From an uncultured Lachnospiraceae bacterium (lineage in GTDB: Bacteria; Bacillota; Clostridia; Lachnospirales; Lachnospiraceae), in the NCBI GenBank assembly GCA_910584585.1, contig CAJUBP010000055.1, forward strand, positions 1-26,735: a stretch of 26,735 bases of DNA, written 5' to 3'. Shown here one piece after another: positions 6,242 to 13,268 of this stretch. Below the pieces are notes generated by a model. The model saw only the letters and a list, made by a program, of their open reading frames with translations. It made no database searches and was not told the DNA's origin. Made by a program: the position numbers and the translations under genes. Each line of letters opens with the position of its first letter. Position 1 is the stretch's first letter.

Positions 6242-8302
6242 ATGAGTAAAAAAAGCAAGAAGAAAAAAAAGAAAAAATACAGAGTATTCTGGTTTTTCGC
6301 AAAGCTCCAGTTTTTAATGCTGATTCTGGTAGGCGCCGCCGTGGGCTGGTATTATTACGGAGGTTATGCCCAGAAAGTAAGCGCCCTGCAGCAGGAAGCC
6401 AGAATGCTGGTCCAGAAATCCAGCGAAGCCACTTTCCGTTCTGTGCAGACCAGTCTTGTGTATGACGCGGACGGCAGGCTGATTTCCACTCTGAAAGGAG
6501 AGAAGGACGTATATTATCTGGAATATGAGGATATCCCGGCTTATGCCGTAGCGGCCATGATCAGCATTGAGGACAAGAAATTTTACCGCCACAACGGAAT
6601 AGACATTAAGGCGATTATGCGCGCGGCCAAGGCCATGGTGGAAAACGGGGAAGTGACTCAGGGAGGAAGTACCATTACCCAGCAGCTTGCCAAGCTGATT
6701 TTTCTGACCCAGGAGCGTACCTGGGAGCGCAAAATAGAAGAGATGTTCATTGCCACCGGCCTGGAAAAGGTCTACAGCAAGGATAAAATTATGGAATTTT
6801 ATCTGAACAATGTCTATTTCAGCAATGGGTATTACGGCATTCAGGCAGCCAGCAAGGGGTATTTCAATCAGGACGCCAAAGATCTTTCCCTGTCGCAGAT
6901 TGCTTTTTTGTGCGCCATTCCCAACAATCCCAGTCTGTACGATCCGGTAACCAATATGGACAATACCATCAAACGGCGGGACAGAATTCTGTATCAGATG
7001 TTGGAGGACGGAAAAATCAGCCAGACTACCTGCGAGCAGGCAAAGTCAGAGCCCATTATCCTGAACCGCCCGGAGAAAACCAAGAATGACTATGTGGAGA
7101 CTTATACCTACCACTGCGCCGTAAGGGCGCTGATGCAGCAGCAGGGCTTTCAGTTTCAGACAGAATTTGCTTCCGAGGAGGAAAAAGCCAAATACCAGGA
7201 AGAATACGACGCGTTGTACGGGGAATGCCAGAAAAGCCTCTATACGGAAGGATATCGGATCTATACTTCCATCAATCTGGATATGCAGCAGATGCTGCAG
7301 GATGCCGTGGACAATAATCTGGCAGATTTTACAGAGCAGAATGAGGAAGGAATTTACACGCTGCAGAGCTCCGCAGTCTGCATTGACAACCATACCGGCT
7401 ATGTGAAGGCGATTGTGGGAGGCAGGAACCAGAACCTCCCCGGCTATACCCTGAACCGGGCTTACCAGAGCTTCCGCCAGCCGGGCAGCGCCATCAAGCC
7501 GCTGATTGTCTATACGCCGGCGCTGGAGGGAAAATATACGCCGGACACCATTGTCCAGGATGTGAAAACAGAAGAAGGGCCTTCCAATTCCAGCGGCTAC
7601 TACGAAGGGGATATCACACTGCGCCGTGCCGTGGAGTCTTCCAAAAATACAGTTGCGTGGAACCTGCTGGAAGAGATGACGCCCCGGGCGGGCCTGGAAT
7701 ATCTGAAAAAAATGAAATTTTCCAGATTGGATTCCAAGGATGAGCGTCCCACCAGCGCGCTGGGTGGATTTACCAACGGCGTATCCGCCGTGGAAATGGC
7801 CTCCGGTTACGCGGCAATCGTTCATGACGGGATATACCGGGAGCCCACCTGCATTACCAGAATTACCGATGCGGAAGACAATGTCATTCTGGAAACCCAG
7901 AGTGAAGAGGTGGAGGTTTATAAGAAAAACGCCGCCCGCATGATGACAGACATGCTGGTGTCTGTTCTGCAGGAAGGAACCGGACGGGGGCTTGCCATCA
8001 GCAGCATGCCTTCCGCCGGAAAGACCGGAACCACCAATGACAACAAGGACGGATGGTTTGTGGGCTATACCAGTTATTATACCACCAGTGTATGGGTGGG
8101 CTATGATATGCCCAGAGAACTGCCGGGACTGTCCGGGGCAAGCTATCCGGGAAGCATCTGGAGAACTTTTATGGAGCAGATTCATCAGGGCTTAGAGCCG
8201 GTGAACTTTCTGCCTTATATTGATGAAAACAGGGCTCCTTTGGATAACGAGGAATATATCGACGGGCTGATGGATGAGATGGAGAATTTACCGGAAGAGT
8301 GA
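6242..8302 (+). CDS. Class A penicillin-binding protein (transglycosylase/transpeptidase)
   Basis: 686 residues. A lysine-rich cytoplasmic start (residues 1-13) and one membrane anchor (about 17-40) lead to a GT51 glycosyltransferase domain with EDKKFYRHNGID (catalytic E110) and GGSTITQQLAK (141-151). The penicillin-binding transpeptidase domain has SAIK (nucleophile S416, K419), SKN (467-469) and KTGTT (594-598). It polymerises lipid II into glycan strands and cross-links peptides on the outer face of the membrane, as PBP1a/PonA does. It starts 7 bases after yhaN, with only a weak ribosome site. It lacks the long disordered or FN3 tail found in some Firmicute homologues. Its 3' end runs into the LytTR regulator gene. 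Confidence 0.95.
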   Translation: MSKKSKKKKKKKYRVFWFFAKLQFLMLILVGAAVGWYYYGGYAQKVSALQQEARMLVQKSSEATFRSVQTSLVYDADGRLISTLKGEKDVYYLEYEDIPAYAVAAMISIEDKKFYRHNGIDIKAIMRAAKAMVENGEVTQGGSTITQQLAKLIFLTQERTWERKIEEMFIATGLEKVYSKDKIMEFYLNNVYFSNGYYGIQAASKGYFNQDAKDLSLSQIAFLCAIPNNPSLYDPVTNMDNTIKRRDRILYQMLEDGKISQTTCEQAKSEPIILNRPEKTKNDYVETYTYHCAVRALMQQQGFQFQTEFASEEEKAKYQEEYDALYGECQKSLYTEGYRIYTSINLDMQQMLQDAVDNNLADFTEQNEEGIYTLQSSAVCIDNHTGYVKAIVGGRNQNLPGYTLNRAYQSFRQPGSAIKPLIVYTPALEGKYTPDTIVQDVKTEEGPSNSSGYYEGDITLRRAVESSKNTVAWNLLEEMTPRAGLEYLKKMKFSRLDSKDERPTSALGGFTNGVSAVEMASGYAAIVHDGIYREPTCITRITDAEDNVILETQSEEVEVYKKNAARMMTDMLVSVLQEGTGRGLAISSMPSAGKTGTTNDNKDGWFVGYTSYYTTSVWVGYDMPRELPGLSGASYPGSIWRTFMEQIHQGLEPVNFLPYIDENRAPLDNEEYIDGLMDEMENLPEE

Positions 8303-8307
8303 ATGCT

Positions 8308-9012
8308 ATGGTTAGAATCGCAATTGTGGAAGATGAAGATATTTATGTTGAAAAATTAACGGAATATCTGGAAGAATACCAAAAAGAATTCGGCGAGACA
8401 TTGGAAATTACCGTTTATCGGGACGGGGATGGGATTGTTTCTCAGTATCAGGCCCAATTCGACATCATTCTGATGGATATACAGATGAAATTTATGGACG
8501 GCATGTCGGCGGCGGAAGAAATCCGCCGGCAGGATTCCCGGGTCGTCATTATGTTTATCACGAATATGGCCCAGTATGCCATCCGCGGGTACGAGGTGGA
8601 CGCATTGGACTATATCTTAAAACCGGTGTCCTACTTTGCCTTCAGCCAGAAACTGAGCCGCGCCATCTCAAGGATTCCCAGGGAAGAGGAACGGAAGTTT
8701 ACCATTCCGGTAAAAGGCGGCGTTCTGTGCGTGAATGTTTCAGATATCTATTATGTGGAAAGCGCCGGCCATAACCTGGTGTTTCACACAGCCTCAGGCG
8801 TTCATCTGGCCTCAGGCACGATGAAATCGGCAGAGGAGAAGCTGGCGGACGCCGGTTTTTCCAGAGGCAATAAATGTTACCTGATCAATCTGGAACATGT
8901 GGAAGGCATCCAGGATAAATGCGCCGTGGTGAAGGGAGAACTGCTTCAAATCAGCCGTCCCAGAATGAGCGCGTTTATGCAGGAGCTTACCAGGTACTGG
9001 GGAGACAGATAA
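8308..9012 (+). CDS. LytTR-family response regulator
   Basis: 234 residues. A receiver domain (1-120) carries acidic D9/E10 (IVEDED), phosphoacceptor D57 (ILMDIQM) and K105 (ILKPVS). A LytTR DNA-binding domain (about 133-232) carries FTIPVKGGVL, DIYYVES and CYLINLEHV. Members (AgrA, LytR, VirR types) usually act with GHKL sensor kinases and control envelope or quorum genes. The ATG at 8308 is favoured because GGAAG at 8293-8297 is well placed; a GTG at 8299 overlapping the PBP stop is the alternative. No kinase gene is present downstream: right after the TAA comes decayed XRE sequence, so the partner was probably lost or lies elsewhere. Co-transcription with the PBP suggests an envelope-related role (inference). 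Confidence 0.92.
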   Translation: MVRIAIVEDEDIYVEKLTEYLEEYQKEFGETLEITVYRDGDGIVSQYQAQFDIILMDIQMKFMDGMSAAEEIRRQDSRVVIMFITNMAQYAIRGYEVDALDYILKPVSYFAFSQKLSRAISRIPREEERKFTIPVKGGVLCVNVSDIYYVESAGHNLVFHTASGVHLASGTMKSAEEKLADAGFSRGNKCYLINLEHVEGIQDKCAVVKGELLQISRPRMSAFMQELTRYWGDR

Positions 9013-9120
9013 GAATTGGGATTATCCCAAGAGGAATTAGCAAAGAAATGCAGTGTCGCCCGACAGACCATAAACGCCATCGAAAATAATAAAAAATACA
9101 TCAATAAACCGCTTGAATGA
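9013..9120 (+). pseudogene. XRE-family regulator fragment 1
   Basis: Directly after the LytTR stop and in the same frame, 35 codons read ELGLSQEELAKKCSVARQTI then NAIENNKK, a clear XRE/Cro helix-turn-helix. It lacks its own start and first helix, and after IENNKK it turns into unrelated residues (YINKPLE) and a stop. It is an internal piece of a small DNA-binding protein. Confidence 0.75.
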
Positions 9121-9235
9121 TTGCCGCCTGAAAAATATTTCACAGGAGAGGTTAGCTGAACTACTGAATGTAAGCCGGCAGTCCATATCAAAATGGGAGC
9201 AGGACATATGTTATCCGGAAATGGAAAAATATTGA
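9116..9235 (+). pseudogene. XRE-family regulator fragment 2
   Basis: A second HTH in another frame reads RLKNISQERLAELLNVSRQS then ISKWEQD. In this family the stretch before SQE normally includes an arginine-rich helix, here shortened, and the reading ends soon after the HTH (PEMEKY, stop). There is no convincing start codon or ribosome site. Fragments 1 and 2 are different genes brought into contact. Confidence 0.75.
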
Positions 9236-9244
9236 AGCATGATT

Positions 9245-9741
9245 TTACCTTACAGGAAAAAGCGGCTTACATTTTTTTGAAATTTCTACAAACAAATTGT
9301 ATGCATACTGACAACCGCCTGCTACCGCCCAAAAATACAGGCTTGCCACGCTGCAATAGGGGCTTAACCGTCTGCGGTCAATGTTTCGATGATGATATAT
9401 CATGCGCATACCACGCAAAATTGCTAAATCACCATAACTAAACACATTCGGCCGCTGCATACAAAAGAGCAGAATCTGTAATGTATTCTGCTTTTTTGAA
9501 TGTCATTCCAAAAGATTGCAGGCAGTCGATTCCCGTGTCAAGTACCATATCAGCGTTTACCGTTCCCAAATTGTCGTTCATTCGCTGCCAGATTGTTGCC
9601 TGAGCCTTTGTTGAAATCTGCTGGCCGACAATATGATGAACAACTGAGGAAAACAAATCTGTATCAACTTCGCGCTTCCGCAAGGCGTTTGTCTTTTTGT
9701 TTTAGGTATTCAAGTCCCTTCTCACCATATTGAAAGAACAT
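9245..9741 (-). pseudogene. AlkA-like DNA-3-methyladenine glycosylase, middle deleted
   Basis: A normal gene start is visible: ribosome site GGAGG (complement about 9751-9757) and ATG at 9741 reading MFFQYGEKGLEYLKQKDKRL. A frameshift or deletion follows near 9680. The next frame reads VDTDLFSSVVHHIVGQQIST then KAQATIWQRM and GMTFKKAEYITD. The sequence then jumps, with another frame change near 9465, to LLFCMQRPNVFSYGDLAILR and SPYCSVASLYFWAVAGG. Compared with the HhH-GPD family, about 35-40 residues holding the helix-hairpin-helix (GxGxWTA) are missing, while the catalytic Asp region (YGDLAI) remains. The tail after AVAGG (CQYAYNLF) is foreign. The gene cannot make an active enzyme. Confidence 0.85.
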
Positions 9742-9795
9742 ATCTGCTTCACCTCCCGTCTTGATCCATTGTTCCTCTCGGATTATAATAATAGC

Positions 9796-9838
9796 ATAGT
9801 TTTTAGGGATACAATATTGATATATCCCCAAAAACTAT
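9796..9838. repeat. 16-bp inverted repeat upstream of alkA remnant
   Basis: Arms 9796-9811 (ATAGTTTTTAGGGATA) and 9823-9838 pair at 15 of 16 positions around an 11-base loop. The repeat lies between the alkA remnant's start and the next minus-strand reading frame, overlapping that frame's stop. It may be an operator or a mobile-element scar; it lacks a terminal T-run. Confidence 0.6.
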
Positions 9839-10089
9839 CAGAATATGTTCAACATCAGGAGCAGGAAATGATCAACAAGAATATTATCCACCTTGTCAAA
9901 AAAACAACTTTTTGCCGCTATAACAGTATGATTTTTCCTGACTATTTTCTGAAATTTTATTTTGGCAGCCCTGCCAAGACTTTCGTAGAAAATATTGTCG
10001 GCAACGATAAATTGCCGATTTGCCGCTGTTTCCCAATTATGCGTCGTCACGATAGGTTTTTGCCTCATCATATTGCCTGCAAACGGCAT
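9838..10089 (-). CDS. Unrecognised minus-strand reading frame
   Basis: An 83-residue frame ending at the inverted repeat. I do not recognise it. Its most protein-like part reads ETAANRQFIVADNIFYESLG; the first 15 residues lie antisense to other fragments and there is no ribosome site before the ATG at 10089. It sits between two decayed minus-strand genes, so it is probably another remnant rather than a working gene. Confidence 0.25.
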   Translation of the reverse strand: MPFAGNMMRQKPIVTTHNWETAANRQFIVADNIFYESLGRAAKIKFQKIVRKNHTVIAAKSCFFDKVDNILVDHFLLLMLNIF

Positions 10090-10150
10090 TAGACAGAGTG
10101 TCCCTTATAGCTTCAAATTTTACCCGTTCATCTTTCCCAAAAATAATCAT
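10037..10150 (-). pseudogene. Possible DUF3788-like fragment
   Basis: A 37-codon frame reads IIFGKDERVKFEAIRDTLSN then YDEAKTYRDD and stops. From memory this resembles the middle of DUF3788 proteins, which often neighbour DUF3795 genes, as here. No ribosome site precedes it, and the family's N-terminus and the part after the HDGKW-like motif are missing. The assignment is tentative. Confidence 0.35.
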
Positions 10151-10208
10151 GAAGCATTTGTTATATCATCTTTGCTGCAACTTCCAAGTTGTTAAACTGA
10201 TATGTAAT

Positions 10209-10541
10209 CTATCCCCTCAGATTTTTCAGAGCGTCGGGGTTATTTGAGATAATTTCTCCAACAGTCTGACAGCTTTCCATGTCCGGACAGTCACCGCATG
10301 TCGCCATATCTTTTTTCAACGCGCACTGACGAATTTGGCAAAGACTATCGCAGAATACAGTTTTAATTCCATCAACACGGCATCCTTCACAATTGATATG
10401 TTCAGGCAAAATGGGAGCATTATTTAACTCAGCCCACCGTTTTGCAGTTTTTTCACGCAACGCCTGATCGTCATTGATTGTTGCAAGATATGCGTCGCAT
10501 TTTCCGCAATCCAGCCCACAGTATGCAATCATATTTCTCAT
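10209..10541 (-). CDS. DUF3795 cysteine-rich protein
   Basis: 110 residues with a strong ribosome site (AGGAGG, complement 10551-10556) 9 bases before the ATG at 10541. Cysteine pattern: CGLDCGKCDAYLA near the start, CEGC in the middle, CDSLCQIRQC, then CGDCPDMESC, which is the DUF3795 signature and suggests metal (zinc or iron-sulfur) binding. The function of the family is not established. It is one of the few intact genes in this decayed stretch and has its own promoter. The tail ends NNPDALKNLRG, as in full-length relatives, so I think it is complete. Confidence 0.85.
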   Translation of the reverse strand: MRNMIAYCGLDCGKCDAYLATINDDQALREKTAKRWAELNNAPILPEHINCEGCRVDGIKTVFCDSLCQIRQCALKKDMATCGDCPDMESCQTVGEIISNNPDALKNLRG

Positions 10542-10597
10542 GCTTATGTACCTCCTAAAATCCTGATTTTTGCAATACAAAAAATTAAAACAGTAAC

Positions 10598-10626
10598 ATT
10601 GTACTATAAATTTTTCTATCTGACAA
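10598..10626 (-). promoter_or_regulatory. Sigma-A promoter of the DUF3795 gene
   Basis: On the minus strand TTGTCA (10621-10626), 17 bases, TACAAT (10598-10603). It is positioned about 57 bases before the start codon. Confidence 0.75.
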
Positions 10627-10725
10627 TGATTACGTTCCTCCCATTCGGATTTCCTTATTTCATTAAATCCTGCAATTTAGCATAATCCATTTGACGGAAA
10701 AAATATCATCTCCTATTTGCCTATA

Positions 10726-11361
10726 TCAGTCTGACACCACCTTGACAATGTAGATTTGTGTTGCCTGCAAGCCGTCTGCCGCAGAAGTTCCCCATATCTC
10801 CACCATTTGCCCAGTGGTCAAATCGGATGATGTTCCATTTTCAGTCTCAGATCTGGCCCCGCTGTCATAAATATTTTTAATCATAAACACTGTATTATCA
10901 TCATATGTAACTGTAACCTTGCTGAATTCAGAATCATCACCGCTTCCCGGTCCCACCATAATATCTCCGCCATCTTCACTTTTTTCCGTAACAGACTCTA
11001 CAACCGTTAGTTGTTTCCCATGAATGTCCTTAATATGTCCTTTCAAATTGGGATCAGCCGTATTAATATCGCCTCCATTGGCCTCAGGCCGACTTCCGTT
11101 AGCTTTATCTGTATTTTCTGTGTTTGATTCTTGATTTAAAGTATCATCCGCCGCATCATCTTCAGAATTTGTTTTACTTGGATCTTCCTGTTCCTGATCT
11201 TCTTTCGGGATATCTTTTTCTTTAGAATCTGTTCCACCTATCTCCTCTTGGTTCAGATTCTCATCCGAAACTTCTTTTGTCCCCTGACAGGCGCAAAGCG
11301 TAATACCCATAACACACAAGATTCCTGTCAGTATAAGAACTTTTTTTACTCTGCTTTTCAT
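10726..11361 (-). CDS. Secreted lipoprotein with acidic linker
   Basis: 211 residues. A lipoprotein signal peptide is clear: basic MKSRVKK, hydrophobic core, lipobox LCAC with the acylated Cys at position 25. Residues about 28-100 form a low-complexity linker rich in Asp, Glu, Asn, Ser and Thr. The C-terminal 110 residues (from GHIKDIHGKQLTVVE) look like a small beta domain with VTVTYDDNTVF and LTTGQMVEIWG, resembling the OB-like repeats of DUF5666-type proteins. It should sit on the outer face of the membrane. The ATG at 11361 follows AAAGGAGA; an upstream ATG at 11394 has no such site. The specific role is unknown and no promoter was clear. Confidence 0.8.
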   Translation of the reverse strand: MKSRVKKVLILTGILCVMGITLCACQGTKEVSDENLNQEEIGGTDSKEKDIPKEDQEQEDPSKTNSEDDAADDTLNQESNTENTDKANGSRPEANGGDINTADPNLKGHIKDIHGKQLTVVESVTEKSEDGGDIMVGPGSGDDSEFSKVTVTYDDNTVFMIKNIYDSGARSETENGTSSDLTTGQMVEIWGTSAADGLQATQIYIVKVVSD

Positions 11362-11449
11362 TTTGTTCTCCTTTCGATGTAAAGACTGAATCATTATTCC
11401 AAACCTATCTTATCAAATTCATCTCTAAGCACCCTCTAAATTATCTTAA

Positions 11450-11581
11450 AATTTGGTCTTGGAGCAGGTTCGTGGCACTTCTACGGTGGTGGATGAAGTA
11501 AAAGGCGGTGAGTATGGGTTGGATTTGCTTGTTCAGGCAATGTCTGCACACACTTGTATTTATAAAATTTTCCGTATATAA
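11450..11581 (+). pseudogene. Gene-like fragment without a start
   Basis: An open stretch without ATG reads EQVRGTSTVVDEVKGGEYGL then DLLVQAMSAHTC. The composition is protein-like and differs from the non-coding surroundings, but I do not recognise the family; accessory-element proteins are one guess. It is flanked by stops at 11447 and 11579. Confidence 0.4.
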
Positions 11582-11618
11582 TAAAGCTCAATCGCCAAGG
11601 GGCAAAAGAAGCTTTATT
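11580..11618 (+). terminator. Possible terminator stem
   Basis: Perfect 9-bp arms AATAAAGCT (11580-11588) and AGCTTTATT (11610-11618), followed by TT. It stands just after the stop of the preceding fragment. The stem is AT-rich and the T-run short, so strength is doubtful. Confidence 0.35.
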
Positions 11619-11743
11619 TTGAACCGTGTGAATGAAAAAAGTTTAGAGTGTTTATGTTTCGTGCAGTCATGATGATTTCCCAAATAGTGGAACAATTTTG
11701 TGGCATGAGAATGTGAAATTGATAGAAAGGGGCGATCTGTGAA

Positions 11744-12625
11744 ATGATACGGCAGATAAAATATTTCCAAGCGGTTGTTCGCAACAACAGCTTTTCTGAA
11801 GCGGCGGAGGAGTGCCATATTTCACAGTCGGCAATCTCCCAGCAGATACAAAGCCTGGAGCGTGAACTTGGTTTTGGCCTGTTGGAGAGAAAAAATCGCA
11901 AATTTACGGTTACAAATGCCGGAGAATATTTTTATAAAAAAAGTCTGGTTTTGATAGCTGATTACGAACGTATGTGCCAAGAAGCGGCCAGAATTTCTGA
12001 TAATGATAAGGTTGCATTAACGATTGGCTATCTGCGCTGTTATAGCGGGCAGGAATTTCATCTTGCGCTGGAAGAATTTTCATCTAAATATCCGGATGTT
12101 TGTGTAAAAATTGAATACGGTAATCATGAAGAACTATACGAACTGCTTCGGACGGGAGGCGTTGATCTGGTATTGAATGACCAGCGCAGGGCATTTTCGG
12201 ATGAGTATGTCAATCTGATTTTGACTGTTGGAAATGAGTTTATTGAGATTTCGGCGAGAAATCCGATTGCTGCCTTACCGTCCATTACACCGCAGGAATT
12301 AAAAAATATCCCATGTATTCTTGTTTCGTCGAAAGAACAGCGGGAAACAGAGAGGGAATACTACAGAAATGTGATAGGTTTTCAAAGTGATTTCCTTTAT
12401 GCGGAAAATCTGGAAGAAGCCCGTCTTATGGTGATAGGGGGGCAGGGTTTTATGCCGGTGGAGGGTGTAAGGCAGGCGGACAGTTTCGGCCTATCTATCA
12501 GCCGTATCCCTCTCTTTCGGGGGGATTCACAGATTAAGCGTAACTATTGTGCTTTTTGGAAAAAAGATAATTCCGGTTACTATGTAGAAGAATTTGCCGG
12601 TATGCTGAAGAGAAAATTTGAATAA
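11744..12625 (+). CDS. LysR-family transcriptional regulator
   Basis: 293 residues. An N-terminal winged HTH (about 1-60) reads IRQIKYFQAVVRNNSFSEAA and ISQSAISQQIQSLERELG; the periplasmic-binding-like effector domain (about 88-290) includes GVDLVLNDQRRAF and GGQGFMPVEG. The ribosome site AAAGGGG lies about 11 bases before the ATG. LysR proteins usually control adjacent genes in response to a small molecule. Here the downstream neighbours are oxidoreductase genes (flavoprotein head, aldo/keto reductase, SDR) behind a strong promoter with a palindrome, so this is the likely target (inference). It is complete, unlike its surroundings. Confidence 0.9.
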   Translation: MIRQIKYFQAVVRNNSFSEAAEECHISQSAISQQIQSLERELGFGLLERKNRKFTVTNAGEYFYKKSLVLIADYERMCQEAARISDNDKVALTIGYLRCYSGQEFHLALEEFSSKYPDVCVKIEYGNHEELYELLRTGGVDLVLNDQRRAFSDEYVNLILTVGNEFIEISARNPIAALPSITPQELKNIPCILVSSKEQRETEREYYRNVIGFQSDFLYAENLEEARLMVIGGQGFMPVEGVRQADSFGLSISRIPLFRGDSQIKRNYCAFWKKDNSGYYVEEFAGMLKRKFE

Positions 12626-12645
12626 GATATGTTTTAGTTTATAAG

Positions 12646-12674
12646 CTGCTTTTGCTTCTGTGGAGCAGTTTTTT
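12646..12674 (+). terminator. Terminator after the LysR gene
   Basis: CTGCT (12646-12650) pairs with AGCAG (12664-12668), followed directly by six T. The stem is short but the position just after the LysR stop fits. Confidence 0.55.
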
Positions 12675-12713
12675 CATATAAGTTTTTCTTATAAAATCAT
12701 CTCGAAAGTCAAA

Positions 12714-12742
12714 TTGATTCCCGGATATGGATTTTCTATAAT
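12714..12742 (+). promoter_or_regulatory. Strong sigma-A promoter of the oxidoreductase cluster
   Basis: TTGATT (12714-12719), 17 bases, perfect TATAAT (12737-12742). Transcription would start at about 12749, immediately before the palindrome at 12752-12781. Confidence 0.8.
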
Positions 12743-12751
12743 AGCATTTAG

Positions 12752-12781
12752 ATAATAGAAAGCAGTTTTGCTTTCTATTAT
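12752..12781 (+). promoter_or_regulatory. Perfect 13-bp palindrome at the transcript start
   Basis: ATAATAGAAAGCA (12752-12764) and its exact reverse complement (12769-12781) enclose a 4-base loop. It is flanked by a direct repeat of the form ATAGC-A/C-TTTAGAT (from about 12741 and 12780). As DNA it could be the LysR operator; as RNA it would be a stem-loop at the extreme 5' end of the message. Confidence 0.75.
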
Positions 12782-12849
12782 AGCCTTTAGATCATGGAAT
12801 CCAAAAGGATTTCATGATAGATACAGAACGGAAGAAAAGGAGGAACTCT

Positions 12850-12900
12850 ATGAAAGTCCTGATTATCAGCTCAAGCCCAAGAAAAGAAGGGCAAGATTAA
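12850..12900 (+). pseudogene. Head of a flavodoxin-fold NAD(P)H reductase
   Basis: After a perfect AGGAGGA ribosome site, 16 codons read MKVLIISSSPRKEGQD and stop. This is the phosphate-binding start of NADPH-dependent FMN reductase/flavodoxin-like proteins (SSPRKxGNS). The rest of the protein, normally about 180 residues, is gone. The ribosome site and start are intact, so a 16-residue peptide may still be made. Confidence 0.7.
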
Positions 12901-12918
12901 GGAAAGGAGATTTAGCTT

Positions 12919-13221
12919 ATGGAGCAGATTAGAAAGAACTTTGGGTTCGGCTGTATGCGTCTGCCGATGAAGGACGGGGAAGTGGACACGGCAGAATTTT
13001 CCCGGATGGTGGATGCCTTTCTGGAAAATGGGTTTAATTATTTTGATACTGCTTACGGCTATCTGGGAGGGAAAAGCGAAACGGCGTTAAAGTCCTGCCG
13101 TACCCGCTGCTGCGTGGCCGGGTGTCTGAAGCAGATTGCTATTCCTGATCTGTTTGCGGTAATGAACACGAAACAGATATACCATGACTGGAATGCCGAT
13201 TATTATGGCGCGAGCCGGTAG
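12919..13221 (+). pseudogene. Aldo/keto reductase, internally deleted
   Basis: The ribosome site AAAGGAGA precedes the ATG. Residues 1-58 are the typical start of iron-sulfur aldo/keto reductases (FGFGCMRLPMKDGEVD, NYFDTAYGYLGGKSE). The frame then continues directly into sequence from near the C-terminus of the same family (CCVAGCLKQIAIPDLFAVMN, IYHDWNADYY), where the first ferredoxin-like cysteines lie. About 200 residues, including the catalytic Lys and His region, are missing, and the last ferredoxin part is replaced by GASR and a stop. The frame stays open across the scar, so a 100-residue chimera could be translated, but it cannot be an active reductase. Confidence 0.85.
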
Positions 13222-13268
13222 ATAATGCAATGTATAGCAGTTTAGCATAATATATGGAGGAAAAACAG

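Noticed and set aside
7046..8185. 379-codon minus-strand frame opposite the PBP gene
   Set aside because: It is a shadow of the PBP reading frame; the PBP motifs prove the plus strand is coding.
9730..10092. 120-codon plus-strand frame
   Set aside because: It runs opposite to several recognisable minus-strand remnants, crosses the inverted repeat, and has no family likeness or ribosome site.
10627..10725. Short minus-strand reading ending MDYAKLQDLMK
   Set aside because: It looks a little like a protein C-terminus, but is too short to assign and has no supporting start; recorded only as unexplained.
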